The notes under the pieces were generated by a model that saw nothing but the letters and a program-made list of their open reading frames with translations, was not told the origin of the DNA and searched no databases. Below are positions 1 to 9,293 of a stretch of 64,000 nt of DNA, piece after piece (within the stretch, counting starts at the first letter, position 1; every line of letters starts with the position of its first letter). The position numbers were made by a program, and so were the translations under genes. The stretch lies in assembly GCA_016933025.1 (NCBI GenBank), contig JAFGBT010000037.1, positions 33,683 to 97,682 on the forward strand, written 5' to 3'. Source of the DNA: Spirochaetota bacterium. GTDB lineage: Bacteria > Spirochaetota > UBA4802 > UBA5550.

Positions 1-1233
1 ATAACCGCCGCCACGCTGGGGGTGGCAATCATCATCCCCGGCTTCCCGAAGCTCGCGCTCCTGATACTCTCACTGGGCCTCGGCGCTCTTGGCGTTATTC
101 TCATCCAGTCGCAGAGCGAGGAGAAGGAGAAGGTTCAGCGAAAGGAAAAGGAGGCCGCTCTCAGGGAACACCGCCCCGAGGAGGTTACCCAGCTTGTCCA
201 GGTCGATCCGCTCGAGGTCGAGATCGGCTACAACCTCATACCGCTCGTTGACCCGGAGCAGGGCGGGACCCTGCTCGAGCGGATCACCAACATCCGGCGG
301 CGGAGCGCGCTGGACATGGGGCTCATTGTGCCGCCGATACGAATACGCGACAACATGGAGCTCGATCCCGAGGCCTACTCGATACTCATCAAGGGGGTCG
401 AGGTGGGGCGCGGCTCGCTCCAGGTGGACAAGCTCATGGCGATGGATTCGGGCGAGGTGAGCGAGAAGATCGAGGGCCAGGAGTTCACCGAGCCGGTGTT
501 CAGTCTGAAGGCGATCTGGATCAAGACGGATGTGCGTGACCTCGCCGAGAGCAGGGGATACACCGTCGTCGACTGTCCCACGATCATCGCTACGCATCTG
601 ACCGAGATCATCAAGCGGCACGCCGACGAGATCCTGGGCCGTCAGGAGGTGCAGAAGCTTATCGACAGCGTCAGGGAGGACTACCCGGCGGTGATACGCG
701 AGCTTATCGACGATCACAAGATGACGCTGGGCGACATACAGAAGGTGCTCCAGGCTCTCCTCCGCGAGCGGGTGTCCATCAGGAATATCGTCACCATACT
801 GGAGACGCTGTCGAGCTACGTCTCTTATTCCAAGGACCCGACTTTTCTGGCCGAGCAGGTACGCATGGCCCTGGCCCGTCAGATCACCAAGAGCTACGTT
901 GATCTGGCCAATATGCTCTCGGTCATAACGGTCGATCCCGAGATAGAGACGATCATCAGGAACTCCATGCACGAGGATCCGATCGAGGGGCCGGTGCTGG
1001 CCATGGATCCCGACACTCATGCGACCGTGGTGAACGCCCTGCTTGACGCCTATCGGCGCTCGAAAAGCATGGGGCACGCGCCGGTCTACCTGGTGGCGCC
1101 ACAGATACGCCGCGTGTCGTTCAACCTATTAGAAAGGGAGGTTCCCTCGCCCGTGGTGCTGTCGTATAACGAGATTTCGAGTTCGGTCAAGGTTGAGGTT
1201 GTTGCTTCAGCGCTGCTCGGCAGCGCAACATAG
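1..1233 (+). CDS. flhA: Flagellar biosynthesis protein FlhA, C-terminal part (5' end outside window)
   Basis: This is the export-gate protein of the flagellar type III secretion system, in the inner membrane. The reading frame is open from base 1, so the N-terminal membrane region lies upstream. What remains is the last membrane helix (roughly residues 5-36 of the visible part), a charged linker, and the complete cytoplasmic domain that docks chaperone-substrate complexes. The cytoplasmic segments VEIGYNLIPLVD, RRRSALDMGLIVPPIRIRDN and the late VLSYNEI are typical of FlhA. The next genes are flhF and flhG, the usual flagellar order. The stop codon is TAG and is followed at once by a palindromic repeat. 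Confidence 0.95.
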   Translation: MTAATLGVAIIIPGFPKLALLILSLGLGALGVILIQSQSEEKEKVQRKEKEAALREHRPEEVTQLVQVDPLEVEIGYNLIPLVDPEQGGTLLERITNIRRRSALDMGLIVPPIRIRDNMELDPEAYSILIKGVEVGRGSLQVDKLMAMDSGEVSEKIEGQEFTEPVFSLKAIWIKTDVRDLAESRGYTVVDCPTIIATHLTEIIKRHADEILGRQEVQKLIDSVREDYPAVIRELIDDHKMTLGDIQKVLQALLRERVSIRNIVTILETLSSYVSYSKDPTFLAEQVRMALARQITKSYVDLANMLSVITVDPEIETIIRNSMHEDPIEGPVLAMDPDTHATVVNALLDAYRRSKSMGHAPVYLVAPQIRRVSFNLLEREVPSPVVLSYNEISSSVKVEVVASALLGSAT

Positions 1234-1240
1234 GGAAATG

Positions 1241-1348
1241 CCCTCACCCCATCCCCTCTCCCACAGGGAGAGGGGAGCTAAGGGCAGAAAACAATTGATG
1301 CTGAGCCCTCTCCCTGCGGGAGAGGGCGCGCCGGAGGCGGGGTGAGGG
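1241..1348. repeat. Two-hairpin palindromic repeat element between flhA and flhF
   Basis: An outer stem of CCCTCACCCC (1241-1250) pairs with GGGGTGAGGG (1339-1348). Inside it sit two separate hairpins, 1253-1275 (CCCCTCTCCC/GGGAGAGGGG) and 1306-1326 (CCCTCTCCC/GGGAGAGGG). It looks like a REP/BIME-type mobile palindrome rather than a terminator, since no T-tract follows. A half-copy with the same CCTCACCCC and CTCTCCC words occurs at 25189-25229. Confidence 0.75.
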
Positions 1349-1385
1349 GAATCATATAAAAGATTTTATGATAGGAGAGGTTGCC

Positions 1386-2777
1386 ATGAGGTATATTAAA
1401 ATCCGGGGCAATAATTACAATGAAGTCATGATGAAGCTCAAGATGGAGCACGGCGATGACGCCATCCCCATCAGCCATAAATTCGTGAAGGAGGGGGGGC
1501 TCTTCAATTCGAAGCTGTTTGCGCGCGAAGTGGTCGAGCTCACTGCGGCCGTACAGGAGCGGAAATTCAAGTCCGGACTCCTCGGCCAGAAAAACAGGAT
1601 CGACTTTACCGTGGGCGACAATGACCGGTCGGTAACCGACCTGGGAAGGTCCCGGGTGAGCGACATCCTGGATCGGCCCCCGGCGCCGGCTGCTGCCGGG
1701 CAGCCCAGGGAGCGCCCGGAGCGGAAGCCGGCGGGCTTCACCTTCAACGAGAAGCTGAACGAGGTGTATTCCGGGATCGCCGAGCACAAGAAGGCCGCTG
1801 CAGAGCCGGTGGACGCGGCGCCTTCGGCCGAGGTCCCGGCGGAGCGCGAGAGTGAACCGGATGCCGCGCCGGCGCGGCAGGAGACTGCCGGCGGGCTCCG
1901 TTTCGAGAAGGAGCTGGAGGAGATTAAGAAGGCAATCTATAAAATCACTTCAGACAGGGTCGGCGCTTTCGAGGCAGTCTCGGGGGACGACCCGAACATC
2001 AGGCCCTTGAGGCAGATATTGAAAAACAATGATTTCGACGAGGAGCAGTGCACGGCCATTATGACCGAGGTGAGGAATTCAATCAGTAAGGATGACCTGA
2101 AGGACAGGTACAAGATCGAGAAGAGCCTCAAGGATTTATTGAAGAGCAAAATAATCACCACCGGTCCTATCAGGACGGGTAACCGCAAAAAGGTGATCAT
2201 GTTCATCGGGCCGACGGGCGTCGGCAAGACGACAACCATGGCCAAGCTCGGCGCTATCAATTCGCTCAGAGAGGCGCACTCGGTGGCGTTCGTCACCATC
2301 GACAACTACCGGATCGCGGCGACCGAGCAGCTCAAGAAATACGCGGAGATCATGAACATCCCCATCTACGCGGTCAACACCCAGAAGGAGTTCAAGGACA
2401 TCATAGCCGGGGACAAATCGGAGATCATCATGGTGGACACGTCGGGCCGGAGCCACCGGAATGACATCAAGATATCCGAAATCAAGGCCTTCGCGGAATC
2501 CCTGGACTACGAGTGCGAGAAGATTCTCTGCGTGAGCGCCAACACCAAGAAATGCGACCTCAACGACGTGTTCAGGGCCTTTGACGCTATTCATTTCGAC
2601 AGTATTATCATAACAAAAGTGGATGAGACCTCGTATATAGGCAATGTCATAGATATTGCCGATAAATATAACAAGCCGATATCATACTACACGAACGGGC
2701 AGGAAGTGCCGAACGATATCGTCATAGCCGACCCGGATAAGATTGTTGACATGATGATCGGTAATGTTTATAATTAA
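1386..2777 (+). CDS. flhF: Flagellar GTPase FlhF
   Basis: SRP-family GTPase that sets flagellar position and number, acting at the membrane with FlhG. The N-terminal part begins MRYIKIRGNNYNEVMMKLK as in FlhF proteins, followed by an acidic, proline/alanine-rich linker. The NG domain shows the P-loop GPTGVGKTTTMAKL (about residues 274-287), the SRP-type VTIDNYRIAATEQLKKYA, MVDTSGRS and TKVDET. An in-frame ATG at 1368 exists, but the AGGAGAGG just before 1386 and the family N-terminus favour 1386. It lies between flhA and flhG, 29 bases before the latter. Confidence 0.95.
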   Translation: MRYIKIRGNNYNEVMMKLKMEHGDDAIPISHKFVKEGGLFNSKLFAREVVELTAAVQERKFKSGLLGQKNRIDFTVGDNDRSVTDLGRSRVSDILDRPPAPAAAGQPRERPERKPAGFTFNEKLNEVYSGIAEHKKAAAEPVDAAPSAEVPAERESEPDAAPARQETAGGLRFEKELEEIKKAIYKITSDRVGAFEAVSGDDPNIRPLRQILKNNDFDEEQCTAIMTEVRNSISKDDLKDRYKIEKSLKDLLKSKIITTGPIRTGNRKKVIMFIGPTGVGKTTTMAKLGAINSLREAHSVAFVTIDNYRIAATEQLKKYAEIMNIPIYAVNTQKEFKDIIAGDKSEIIMVDTSGRSHRNDIKISEIKAFAESLDYECEKILCVSANTKKCDLNDVFRAFDAIHFDSIIITKVDETSYIGNVIDIADKYNKPISYYTNGQEVPNDIVIADPDKIVDMMIGNVYN

Positions 2778-2806
2778 TCCAGGCAGGAGTGTAAAGGAGG
2801 TCCCCC

Positions 2807-3685
2807 GTGGATCAGGCTGCAAATCTCAGAAGACTGGTGCTCGAGAGCGACGCTAAAAAGCAGAAAAAGACCAAAACGATCGCCATCACGAGCGGCAAGG
2901 GTGGGGTAGGCAAGACCAGCGTGGCGGTAAGCCTGTCGATCGCCCTGGCGCGCGGCGGTTCGTCTGTGACCCTTCTGGACGCGGACCTCGGGCTCGCCAA
3001 TATCAACGTCATTCTCGGCATAATCCCGAAATACAACCTGTACCATGTGGTCAAGGGACAGAAGAAGCTGAAGGATATCGTCATCGAGGTCCCCGAGGGG
3101 ATACGGATCATCGCCGGGGCTTCGGGGTTCCACCAGCTGGCCAACCTTGACCCGAAACAGCGGAACGACTTCATCGGCGCGGTCGCCGAGCTTGATTCAG
3201 ACGACTACATGATCATTGACACGGGCGCGGGGGTTTCCCAGAACGTGCTCTCCTTCGTCATGGCGGCGGACGAAATCATCGTCGTCACCACGCCGGAGCC
3301 GACCGCGATCACGGACGCCTACGGCATCATCAAGTCCATCGCGGCCCAGTCGCCGGACAAGATCATAAAGATCATCGTGAACCGGGTCGGTTCGGTCGCT
3401 GAAGGTAACCGGGTGGCCCAGCGGGTGATCAACATCGCGGGGCAGTTTCTTAACATCAAGGTGGAGAATCTCGGGTTCATATTTGATGATATCTACGTGC
3501 CGAAATCGGTGAGGAACCAGAAGCCGTTCATCGTGAGTTACCCGAAGTCGAAGGCCTCGGGCTGCCTCGCCATAATAGCCGACCGGATCGCCAACAAGTC
3601 GGGCGGCTCGTCGAAAGGGTCAGGGCTTGCGTCCTTCTTCAAGAACCTCTTTATTTCGAACGAAGACGGGGAGGAAGGGCAATAG
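2807..3685 (+). CDS. flhG: MinD-like ATPase FlhG (YlxH)
   Basis: ParA/MinD-superfamily ATPase that works with FlhF to control flagellar number and placement. The deviant Walker A motif [15 protein letters not shown] is at about residues 29-43, followed by [15 protein letters not shown] and the Walker B-type [10 protein letters not shown]. Length (292 residues) is normal for the family. The start is GTG at 2807, chosen because a perfect AAGGAGG ribosome-binding site ends six bases upstream. It follows flhF directly and precedes a membrane protein and the sigma-28 gene. Confidence 0.94.
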   Translation: MDQAANLRRLVLESDAKKQKKTKTIAITSGKGGVGKTSVAVSLSIALARGGSSVTLLDADLGLANINVILGIIPKYNLYHVVKGQKKLKDIVIEVPEGIRIIAGASGFHQLANLDPKQRNDFIGAVAELDSDDYMIIDTGAGVSQNVLSFVMAADEIIVVTTPEPTAITDAYGIIKSIAAQSPDKIIKIIVNRVGSVAEGNRVAQRVINIAGQFLNIKVENLGFIFDDIYVPKSVRNQKPFIVSYPKSKASGCLAIIADRIANKSGGSSKGSGLASFFKNLFISNEDGEEGQ

Positions 3686-3757
3686 AAAAAGGCTTGATCG
3701 GTTGCCGTGTGTGTGCATATTTATTACGAGGATTGAGAGGTTATTTCAGGCATCATT

Positions 3758-4315
3758 ATGATCAGTCTCCAGAAAATAAATCTTGAATATAAATCCACCG
3801 CGTTGTTTGGATGCACGGCTCTCATTCTCTCCTTCGTCACGGGCTTCATGGCGGGCATACAATGGAATTACGTCCTGATACGCTCGCTGGTTCTCACGAT
3901 AATATTCTCCGCCATTGGGTTCGGCATCTGCTATATTTTAAGAAAGTTCGTCCCCGAGGCGTACGAGTTTCTTTCAATGAGGGCCGCCGGCGGTAAAAGC
4001 GCCGCGGAGGCCGAGGAAATCGATATCGAGAACGGCGCGGGTCCGGATTCTTCCTCCATCCCTTCGGATGAGGGGATGGGGGAGCCGGAGGCAGTAACGG
4101 ACGCGGTCTCCGCTGCGCCTTCTGAAGACGAATTCAAGGAGCTCGATAATGAGGCGCTGGCCCACTATTCTACCGGCACAGCCGGCGGGAGCGGGATCAA
4201 TACTGCCGCGGGCAGACTGGGCAAGCACGTGCTCGAGAAGGAGAAGCTTGCAAAATACGAGCCGAAGATCATGGCGCAGGCGGTCAGAACGATGATGAGC
4301 AGAGACAAGGAATAA
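3758..4315 (+). CDS. Conserved membrane protein between flhG and whiG, function unknown
   Basis: A 185-residue protein with two predicted membrane helices near the N-terminus (about residues 16-33 and 40-61), an acidic and alanine-rich linker (about 78-150), and a basic C-terminal tail ending near [15 protein letters not shown] do not recognise a domain. Its place between flhG and the flagellar sigma factor suggests a link to flagellar assembly or regulation; this is inference. The next gene starts 16 bases after its stop, so the two are probably cotranscribed. Confidence 0.75.
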   Translation: MISLQKINLEYKSTALFGCTALILSFVTGFMAGIQWNYVLIRSLVLTIIFSAIGFGICYILRKFVPEAYEFLSMRAAGGKSAAEAEEIDIENGAGPDSSSIPSDEGMGEPEAVTDAVSAAPSEDEFKELDNEALAHYSTGTAGGSGINTAAGRLGKHVLEKEKLAKYEPKIMAQAVRTMMSRDKE

Positions 4316-4331
4316 CACCCGGGACGCAGGT

Positions 4332-5132
4332 ATGAACAATAAAAAATTTAAAGAGCTGGACGCCCTCGGCGAAGACAAGCTGTGGGAGAAGTTTATAAAG
4401 AAACATGACCAGGACATCAGGGACTATTTCGTTGTTAAATACGCCCCCCTGGTCAAGTACGTCGCCGGCAAGATATCGATGGGGATGCCGTCCAACATCG
4501 AGTTCGACGACCTTGTCTCGTACGGCATCTTCGGCCTCATTGACGCGATCGGCAAGTTCGACCCCGAACGGGGGATAAAGTTCAAGACCTACGCGATGAC
4601 GCGGATCAGGGGCGCAATCTTCGATGAACTCCGCTCAATCGACTGGATTCCCCGCTCGATCCGCCAGAAGGCCAAGCAGGTCGAGGTGGTCATATCCGAA
4701 CTTGAAAACAGGCTGGGCCGCACGGTCGAGGACGAGGAAATAGCCAGGGAGCTCGGTATCCCGGTGGAGGAGTTCCAGTCCCTGCTCTCCAAACTCTCCG
4801 GCACCTCGATGCTGTCGCTTAACGATATATGGTACATGGGGGATGAAAGCGACGAGCTCTCCATACTGGAGACCCTGGAAGCACCGGAGAACATGAACCC
4901 CGACGTTTTAATTGAAAAGCAGGAAATCCGCGATTATATTATAGATGCGATAAAGAAGCTGCCGGACAAGGAAAAGAAGGTCATCGTCCTCTACTACTAC
5001 GAGGACCTTACCCTCAAGGAGATCGGTGACGTCCTGGAGGTGACCGAGAGCAGGGTTTCGCAGCTGCACACCAAGGCCATTATGAGACTGCGGGGCCGTC
5101 TCGGCCGGATCAAGCAAAATATCGTTGGATAA
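4332..5132 (+). CDS. whiG: Flagellar sigma factor sigma-28 (WhiG/FliA family)
   Basis: Directs RNA polymerase to late flagellar and chemotaxis promoters. Region 2 is diagnostic of the family: [19 protein letters not shown], then [18 protein letters not shown] and [12 protein letters not shown]. Region 4 contains [23 protein letters not shown] followed by the helix-turn-helix [13 protein letters not shown]. Length 266 residues is standard. The start ATG at 4332 follows GGGACGCAGG. Its presumed anti-sigma factor FlgM lies at 16848-17141, on the opposite strand and about 12 kb away, behind a sigma-28-type promoter. Confidence 0.95.
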   Translation: MNNKKFKELDALGEDKLWEKFIKKHDQDIRDYFVVKYAPLVKYVAGKISMGMPSNIEFDDLVSYGIFGLIDAIGKFDPERGIKFKTYAMTRIRGAIFDELRSIDWIPRSIRQKAKQVEVVISELENRLGRTVEDEEIARELGIPVEEFQSLLSKLSGTSMLSLNDIWYMGDESDELSILETLEAPENMNPDVLIEKQEIRDYIIDAIKKLPDKEKKVIVLYYYEDLTLKEIGDVLEVTESRVSQLHTKAIMRLRGRLGRIKQNIVG

Positions 5133-5141
5133 CGCGCTCCA

Positions 5142-7106
5142 ATGGCAAACATTAAAGACATGTTCATGACCATCGACACATCGGATGATTTTTCCGATGA
5201 GAACGCCGTTGAGGTGTTCGCCGATTCGGTGAGTCAGGCCCTTGAGCTGGCCGCCAGGGACCTTGGCATTGATGTAAGCCTCCTCGATTACCAGATTATC
5301 GAGAAGGGGACGAGAGGCTTCCTCGGTATCGGCCGCATTCCCTACCGTGTGCTGGTGACTCCCATTGCCGGCAAGGCCGAGCATGAGGAGCTCGCCGCCC
5401 TCGAGCAGAAGCTCTCGCGCGAGCACGCGCCGGGCGTGAAGATCGATGTCGACGGCACGTTCAAGGTGCGCGTGATCAGGAGCGGCATCTGGCTTACCGT
5501 AGGTCCCGCCAAGGGGAAGGGCCGCAAGATCACCCTGGAAGAAGTGAATAACAAGCTCTACTCCATGAAGATTACCCCGTCGGATCCGGGCAGGGTGGAA
5601 AAAGAGGTCGAAAAGGCCACCGGGAAACCGGCCAAGATCGGCTCATGGACGGCCGATCCGCAGTGCGACGGAGACATGAGCCTGGAGATGACCGAGGATG
5701 AAATGAAGGTGTTCGCCCATTTTACGCCGCCACGCTATGCCGGAAAGCACATGGAATATGATGATATTATCGGCGCCCTCAGGAAGGCCGGCGTCAAGAC
5801 CGGTATTAAGGAAAAAGACATCAAAGATTATCTGGAGGAGATGGACTACACCAGGCCGCTCCTCGCCGCCGAGGGCGTGCGGGCCAAAAACGGCAAGGAC
5901 GCCCAGATCGAGTACAAGGTGCGCGTGGATACCAAGGGCGTTAACTTCGAAGAGGACGAGTCCGGCAAGGTCGATTTCCGTAACCTGGAGCTTTTGGAAA
6001 ACGTTGTCGTGGGCCAGCTCCTCGCGGTTAAGATACCGGCCGAGCAGGGGGTGCCGGGCCGGACGGTCACCAACCGGGTCATCCCGGCCCGGAGCGGCAA
6101 GGACGTCAAGATCCAGCACGGCAAGGGGACCATCCTTTCCGAGGACGGCACCGAGCTCACGGCGGAGATAAACGGCCAGGTGACCTACAAGGTCGGGAGG
6201 ATCAGCGTCGAGCCGGTATACGTCGTGAACGGCGACGTTTCGCTCGAGACCGGCAACATCGTTTTCCTCGGTTCGGTTATTATAGCCGGCAGCGTGCAGG
6301 ATAACTTTGAGGTCAAAGCCGCCGGGAACATAGAGGTGCGCGGGACGGTCCAGAAGGCGTTCCTCGAAGCGGAGGGCGACATCATCGTATTCCAGGGTAT
6401 CACCGGCCGCGAGGAAGCGAAAATTGAATCGACGGGCGGTTCGGTCTTCGCCAAGTTCATCCAGAACGCGATTGTCTTCGCCGAGGGCGATGTTATCGTG
6501 CCCGAGGGTGTCATGCACTCCCGCGTGGACGCGGGCGGGCGGGTCTGCTCCAACGGCAAGCGGGCGCGTATCGTCGGCGGTGTCGTCCGCGCCGGCGACG
6601 AGGTGAATGCGCGGTTTTTGGGAGCGGACGTTTCCACGAAAACCGAGTTCAGGGTGGGTGTCCACCCCAAGGTGCTCCAGCAGCTCGCTGACCTGACCGG
6701 CCTCAAGTCGAAAATCGAAGAGGAGCAGGTCCAGCTGAAGCTTAACCTGAGGACAATGGAAACCCAGAAGAGAAACGCCGGGAACAGGCTCCCGGCCGAG
6801 AAGGAGAAGTTGCTGAAAGACCTGCAGGCGCGGAACGCAAAGCTGAACGAACGGATGGAAGAGATAAAAGGCGAGCTTGAAGAGGTCAATTCCTACATCA
6901 GCATGATCGAACACAAGGGGAAGGTGTGCGCGGAGAGGACCGCGTTCCCAGGGGTGGAAATATTCATCAAGGACAAGAGCTTCATCCTCAAGGATCCCTA
7001 TAATCATGTCAAGTTCGCCCTGCAGGGTGACCAGATCCGTATTTCCGAATACGAACCGCCGGCCGGAGTCGACGGCAGGATGATCATACAGAGACGAAGA
7101 CGATAG
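5142..7106 (+). CDS. Jag_N and DUF342 (FapA-like) protein
   Basis: A 654-residue soluble protein. The N-terminal 80 residues look like a Jag_N domain (VEVFADSVSQALELAARDLG, then IIEKGTRGFLGIGRIPYRV). The middle (about 180-500) is a DUF342/FapA domain with the usual glycine- and valine-rich beta-helix repeats such as VNGDVSLETGNIVFLGSV, EVKAAGNIEVRGTV and AEGDVIVPEGV. Residues about 515-600 form a coiled coil. In other bacteria DUF342 proteins are linked to polar organisation and motility, but the biochemical role is unsettled. It starts nine bases after the whiG stop and is followed 11 bases later by another small gene, so it belongs to the flagellar operon. Confidence 0.85.
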   Translation: MANIKDMFMTIDTSDDFSDENAVEVFADSVSQALELAARDLGIDVSLLDYQIIEKGTRGFLGIGRIPYRVLVTPIAGKAEHEELAALEQKLSREHAPGVKIDVDGTFKVRVIRSGIWLTVGPAKGKGRKITLEEVNNKLYSMKITPSDPGRVEKEVEKATGKPAKIGSWTADPQCDGDMSLEMTEDEMKVFAHFTPPRYAGKHMEYDDIIGALRKAGVKTGIKEKDIKDYLEEMDYTRPLLAAEGVRAKNGKDAQIEYKVRVDTKGVNFEEDESGKVDFRNLELLENVVVGQLLAVKIPAEQGVPGRTVTNRVIPARSGKDVKIQHGKGTILSEDGTELTAEINGQVTYKVGRISVEPVYVVNGDVSLETGNIVFLGSVIIAGSVQDNFEVKAAGNIEVRGTVQKAFLEAEGDIIVFQGITGREEAKIESTGGSVFAKFIQNAIVFAEGDVIVPEGVMHSRVDAGGRVCSNGKRARIVGGVVRAGDEVNARFLGADVSTKTEFRVGVHPKVLQQLADLTGLKSKIEEEQVQLKLNLRTMETQKRNAGNRLPAEKEKLLKDLQARNAKLNERMEEIKGELEEVNSYISMIEHKGKVCAERTAFPGVEIFIKDKSFILKDPYNHVKFALQGDQIRISEYEPPAGVDGRMIIQRRRR

Positions 7107-7117
7107 GAGTATGTGCC

Positions 7118-7438
7118 ATGGCTATACGACCTATTGATCTGCAGGCAAACATGTCCCAGGTTACCGAAGTCGGGAAGGACGCGCAGGCCCGTACGGACGC
7201 AATTGTGCAGCAGCAGCATGTCCTCGAGAAGGAATCGGGCGAAAAGGCGCGCCTCGCCAATTCCAAGCTCGAAGAGTCCAGAAAAGGCGAGAGCGCGGTT
7301 ATCAAGGACCAGCAAAAGAAGGAAGAAAAAAGACGGGAGCAGCCCGAGGACCGGCAGTCCGGCGGTACCGGCAGGCGCGGCAAAAAGGAGCTGAGCACGG
7401 ACGACCGGATGGGGAATATTATCGATATTCTAAAATGA
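7118..7438 (+). CDS. Small charged protein in flagellar operon, function unknown
   Basis: A 106-residue highly charged, probably helical protein. It begins MAIRPIDLQANMSQVTEVGKD and ends with a short hydrophobic stretch MGNIIDILK. No membrane helix and no domain that I can name. Similar small lysine/glutamate-rich proteins occur in spirochaete flagellar operons (recollection, not checked). AGGAG lies just before the ATG at 7118. Spacing of 11 bases from the DUF342 gene indicates cotranscription. Confidence 0.7.
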   Translation: MAIRPIDLQANMSQVTEVGKDAQARTDAIVQQQHVLEKESGEKARLANSKLEESRKGESAVIKDQQKKEEKRREQPEDRQSGGTGRRGKKELSTDDRMGNIIDILK

Positions 7439-7506
7439 TCGGTCTGCCCGCTGATGTGACATAATCAAGACGCTGCAGTTTCATAATCAATCAACGAGGA
7501 ATCGCC

Positions 7507-8298
7507 ATGCAGTTTTTCTTTTTATTGCTTTTCAACGTCTTTCTCGGCGCCGTTCTCTATCTTATCATTAGTCTGAAGCTTGAGCGGTCCGCGTCGGAAT
7601 TTCGGGAGCGTCGTCTCCGTAAAGAGATGGATGAGATAATAAAGGAGTTTAATCTTACCGCGGAGCGAAATATTTCGATACTCGAGAGCAGGATACGGGC
7701 AATGCGGAACCTCCTCGACCGGTCAGGCGAGATCAAGCAGCTTGATATCACGCTGGACGGGGAAGATGAGAGCGCGGTGAAAGAACCCCAGACCTGCGGG
7801 CCCGCACTCGCGGCGGATGATGACGGCGGATTGCTGTCGACGGACGCGCCGCGGAGTTCTGAAAACAATGTCGTGGCGCTGATAAAAAAAGGCTTGATAT
7901 TATTTTTCAGAAAAATCATAACTATACTGCCAGCGCGTACAGTGGATGAGGCAACCGTAACCGGCACGGCGGGCAACGACGGTGCCTGCTCGGCCCCGGA
8001 TGCAGCTCCTGTTTTTCCGACGCGGGTCGGTCTGCCGGAGAGGGCGAATATCCTCATAGAGAAAGAGCTGAGCGTCTCAATGAGGGCGCAGGAAACGCCG
8101 GGCCGGACGCAGGATCCAATCACGGAAGAGGAGATCTCGGAGATAATCAGGTCATCGGAAGATAAGTATTCCATGGTCTCGGTTCTTTTCGAGAGGGGCT
8201 GCGGTATCGAGGATATTTCCAGATATTCCGGGATTCCGGCAGGGGAGGTGCGTTTGGTTTTGAACCTTACCCGGGAATCGTCCGGGAATTCACTATAG
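7507..8298 (+). CDS. Membrane-anchored SwrB-like protein with C-terminal HTH-like (DUF6115-type) segment
   Basis: 263 residues: one N-terminal membrane helix (about 3-24), a basic coiled coil (about 25-75), a long low-complexity linker, and a short C-terminal segment ITEEEISEIIRSSEDKY followed by the helix-turn-helix-like GCGIEDISRYSGIPAGEVRL. This layout, and the position downstream of the sigma-28 gene, resemble SwrB of Bacillus subtilis, which promotes flagellar assembly, and DUF6115 proteins of Clostridia. Homology is proposed from architecture and the C-terminal motif only. A 68-base gap separates it from the preceding gene and 140 bases separate it from cheR. Confidence 0.65.
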   Translation: MQFFFLLLFNVFLGAVLYLIISLKLERSASEFRERRLRKEMDEIIKEFNLTAERNISILESRIRAMRNLLDRSGEIKQLDITLDGEDESAVKEPQTCGPALAADDDGGLLSTDAPRSSENNVVALIKKGLILFFRKIITILPARTVDEATVTGTAGNDGACSAPDAAPVFPTRVGLPERANILIEKELSVSMRAQETPGRTQDPITEEEISEIIRSSEDKYSMVSVLFERGCGIEDISRYSGIPAGEVRLVLNLTRESSGNSL

Positions 8299-8438
8299 GG
8301 CGTCCCCGTGCCGCGTTACCGTATACTGCAATCGGAACGGCCAGTGCCCGCTGCCGGGGGATGTCTGACTGCTGATTGTGCTCTCAGCTCGCGTAAAGGT
8401 CAGCTTGCGATTTTTTATCATACCGAGGTGGTTGCGGG

Positions 8439-9290
8439 GTGGAACCGAATATTAAACGGCTCTCCGAGGAGGAATTCGGCAAGTTTGCCCGGCTCATTTA
8501 CGATGAGAGCGGTATTTTCCTGAAGGATACCAAGATCACCCTCCTCTCCAACAGGCTGCGGAAAAGGCTCCATGCGCTGAAAATTGAAGAGTTTTCCGAT
8601 TACTATAAGTATCTTAACGCGCTTCCCCCCAAGGAAAAGGTCATCGAATACGAAAAGATGCTCGATGTTGTCTCCACGAATGAGACCTACTTCTTTCGAA
8701 ATGAGCGCCATTTCGAGGCGATGGCGCAGGAATGCTTCCCGGAGATAGCGAAGGCCAAGCAAGAGAAGAAGCTCCGCATCTGGAGCGCCGCCTGCTCCAC
8801 CGGGGAGGAGCCGTATACCATAGCGATATGCGTGAAAGAAAGCATGCAGCTATTCCAGGGGTGGAACATCGAGATCCTGGCAACCGATATAGCCCCGTCG
8901 GTCCTCGAATTCGCCAATATCGGCGAGTACTCGGGAAGAAGGATCGAAAAAGTCCCGCCCGAAATCATGAAGAAGTATTTTATCCAGAAAAAGAACGACC
9001 CGCTGGTATTTTCAATCAGGGATGACGTCAAGAAGCTGGTCAAGTTTTACTATCATAATTTTTTTAAAAGCCCGTTCCCGAAAGATATTGACATAATATT
9101 CTGCAGAAATGTCATGATCTACTTCGACAAAAAGCATCAGATGGAGCTCGTGGCAAAATTTTATCAGTGTATCCTCGATCATGGATACCTCTTCATCGGG
9201 CATTCAGAAACGCTTCACTCAATTTCGGATGACTTCAACTACCGAAAGATCATGGAAGCGCCTGTATACGTCCCGAATCCCAGGAGATAG
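8439..9290 (+). CDS. cheR: Chemotaxis protein methyltransferase CheR
   Basis: Methylates glutamates on chemoreceptors using S-adenosylmethionine. It has the all-alpha N-terminal domain and the Rossmann methyltransferase domain with TNETYFFRNERHF, IWSAACSTGEEPYTIAI (SAM-binding, about residues 112-128) and DIIFCRNVMIYFD. 283 residues is normal. The GTG at 8439 is used as start because GAGGTGG precedes it by seven bases and VEPNIKRLSEEEF is a plausible N-terminus. Its stop overlaps the ribosome-binding site of cheD, so the two are translationally close; cheD would act on the same receptors. Confidence 0.95.
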   Translation: MEPNIKRLSEEEFGKFARLIYDESGIFLKDTKITLLSNRLRKRLHALKIEEFSDYYKYLNALPPKEKVIEYEKMLDVVSTNETYFFRNERHFEAMAQECFPEIAKAKQEKKLRIWSAACSTGEEPYTIAICVKESMQLFQGWNIEILATDIAPSVLEFANIGEYSGRRIEKVPPEIMKKYFIQKKNDPLVFSIRDDVKKLVKFYYHNFFKSPFPKDIDIIFCRNVMIYFDKKHQMELVAKFYQCILDHGYLFIGHSETLHSISDDFNYRKIMEAPVYVPNPRR

Positions 9291-9293
9291 CCA

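Noticed and set aside
70..1077. Minus-strand frame opposite flhA
   Set aside because: flhA is clearly recognised on the plus strand; the antisense product has no recognisable features.
5643..7007. Long open frame on the minus strand opposite the DUF342 gene
   Set aside because: It mirrors a GC-rich coding gene. Its protein is rich in leucine, arginine and histidine without motifs, and no ribosome-binding site is seen.
8308..8523. 71-residue frame overlapping the start of cheR
   Set aside because: It runs into cheR in another frame and lacks a recognisable product. cheR has a better start signal.
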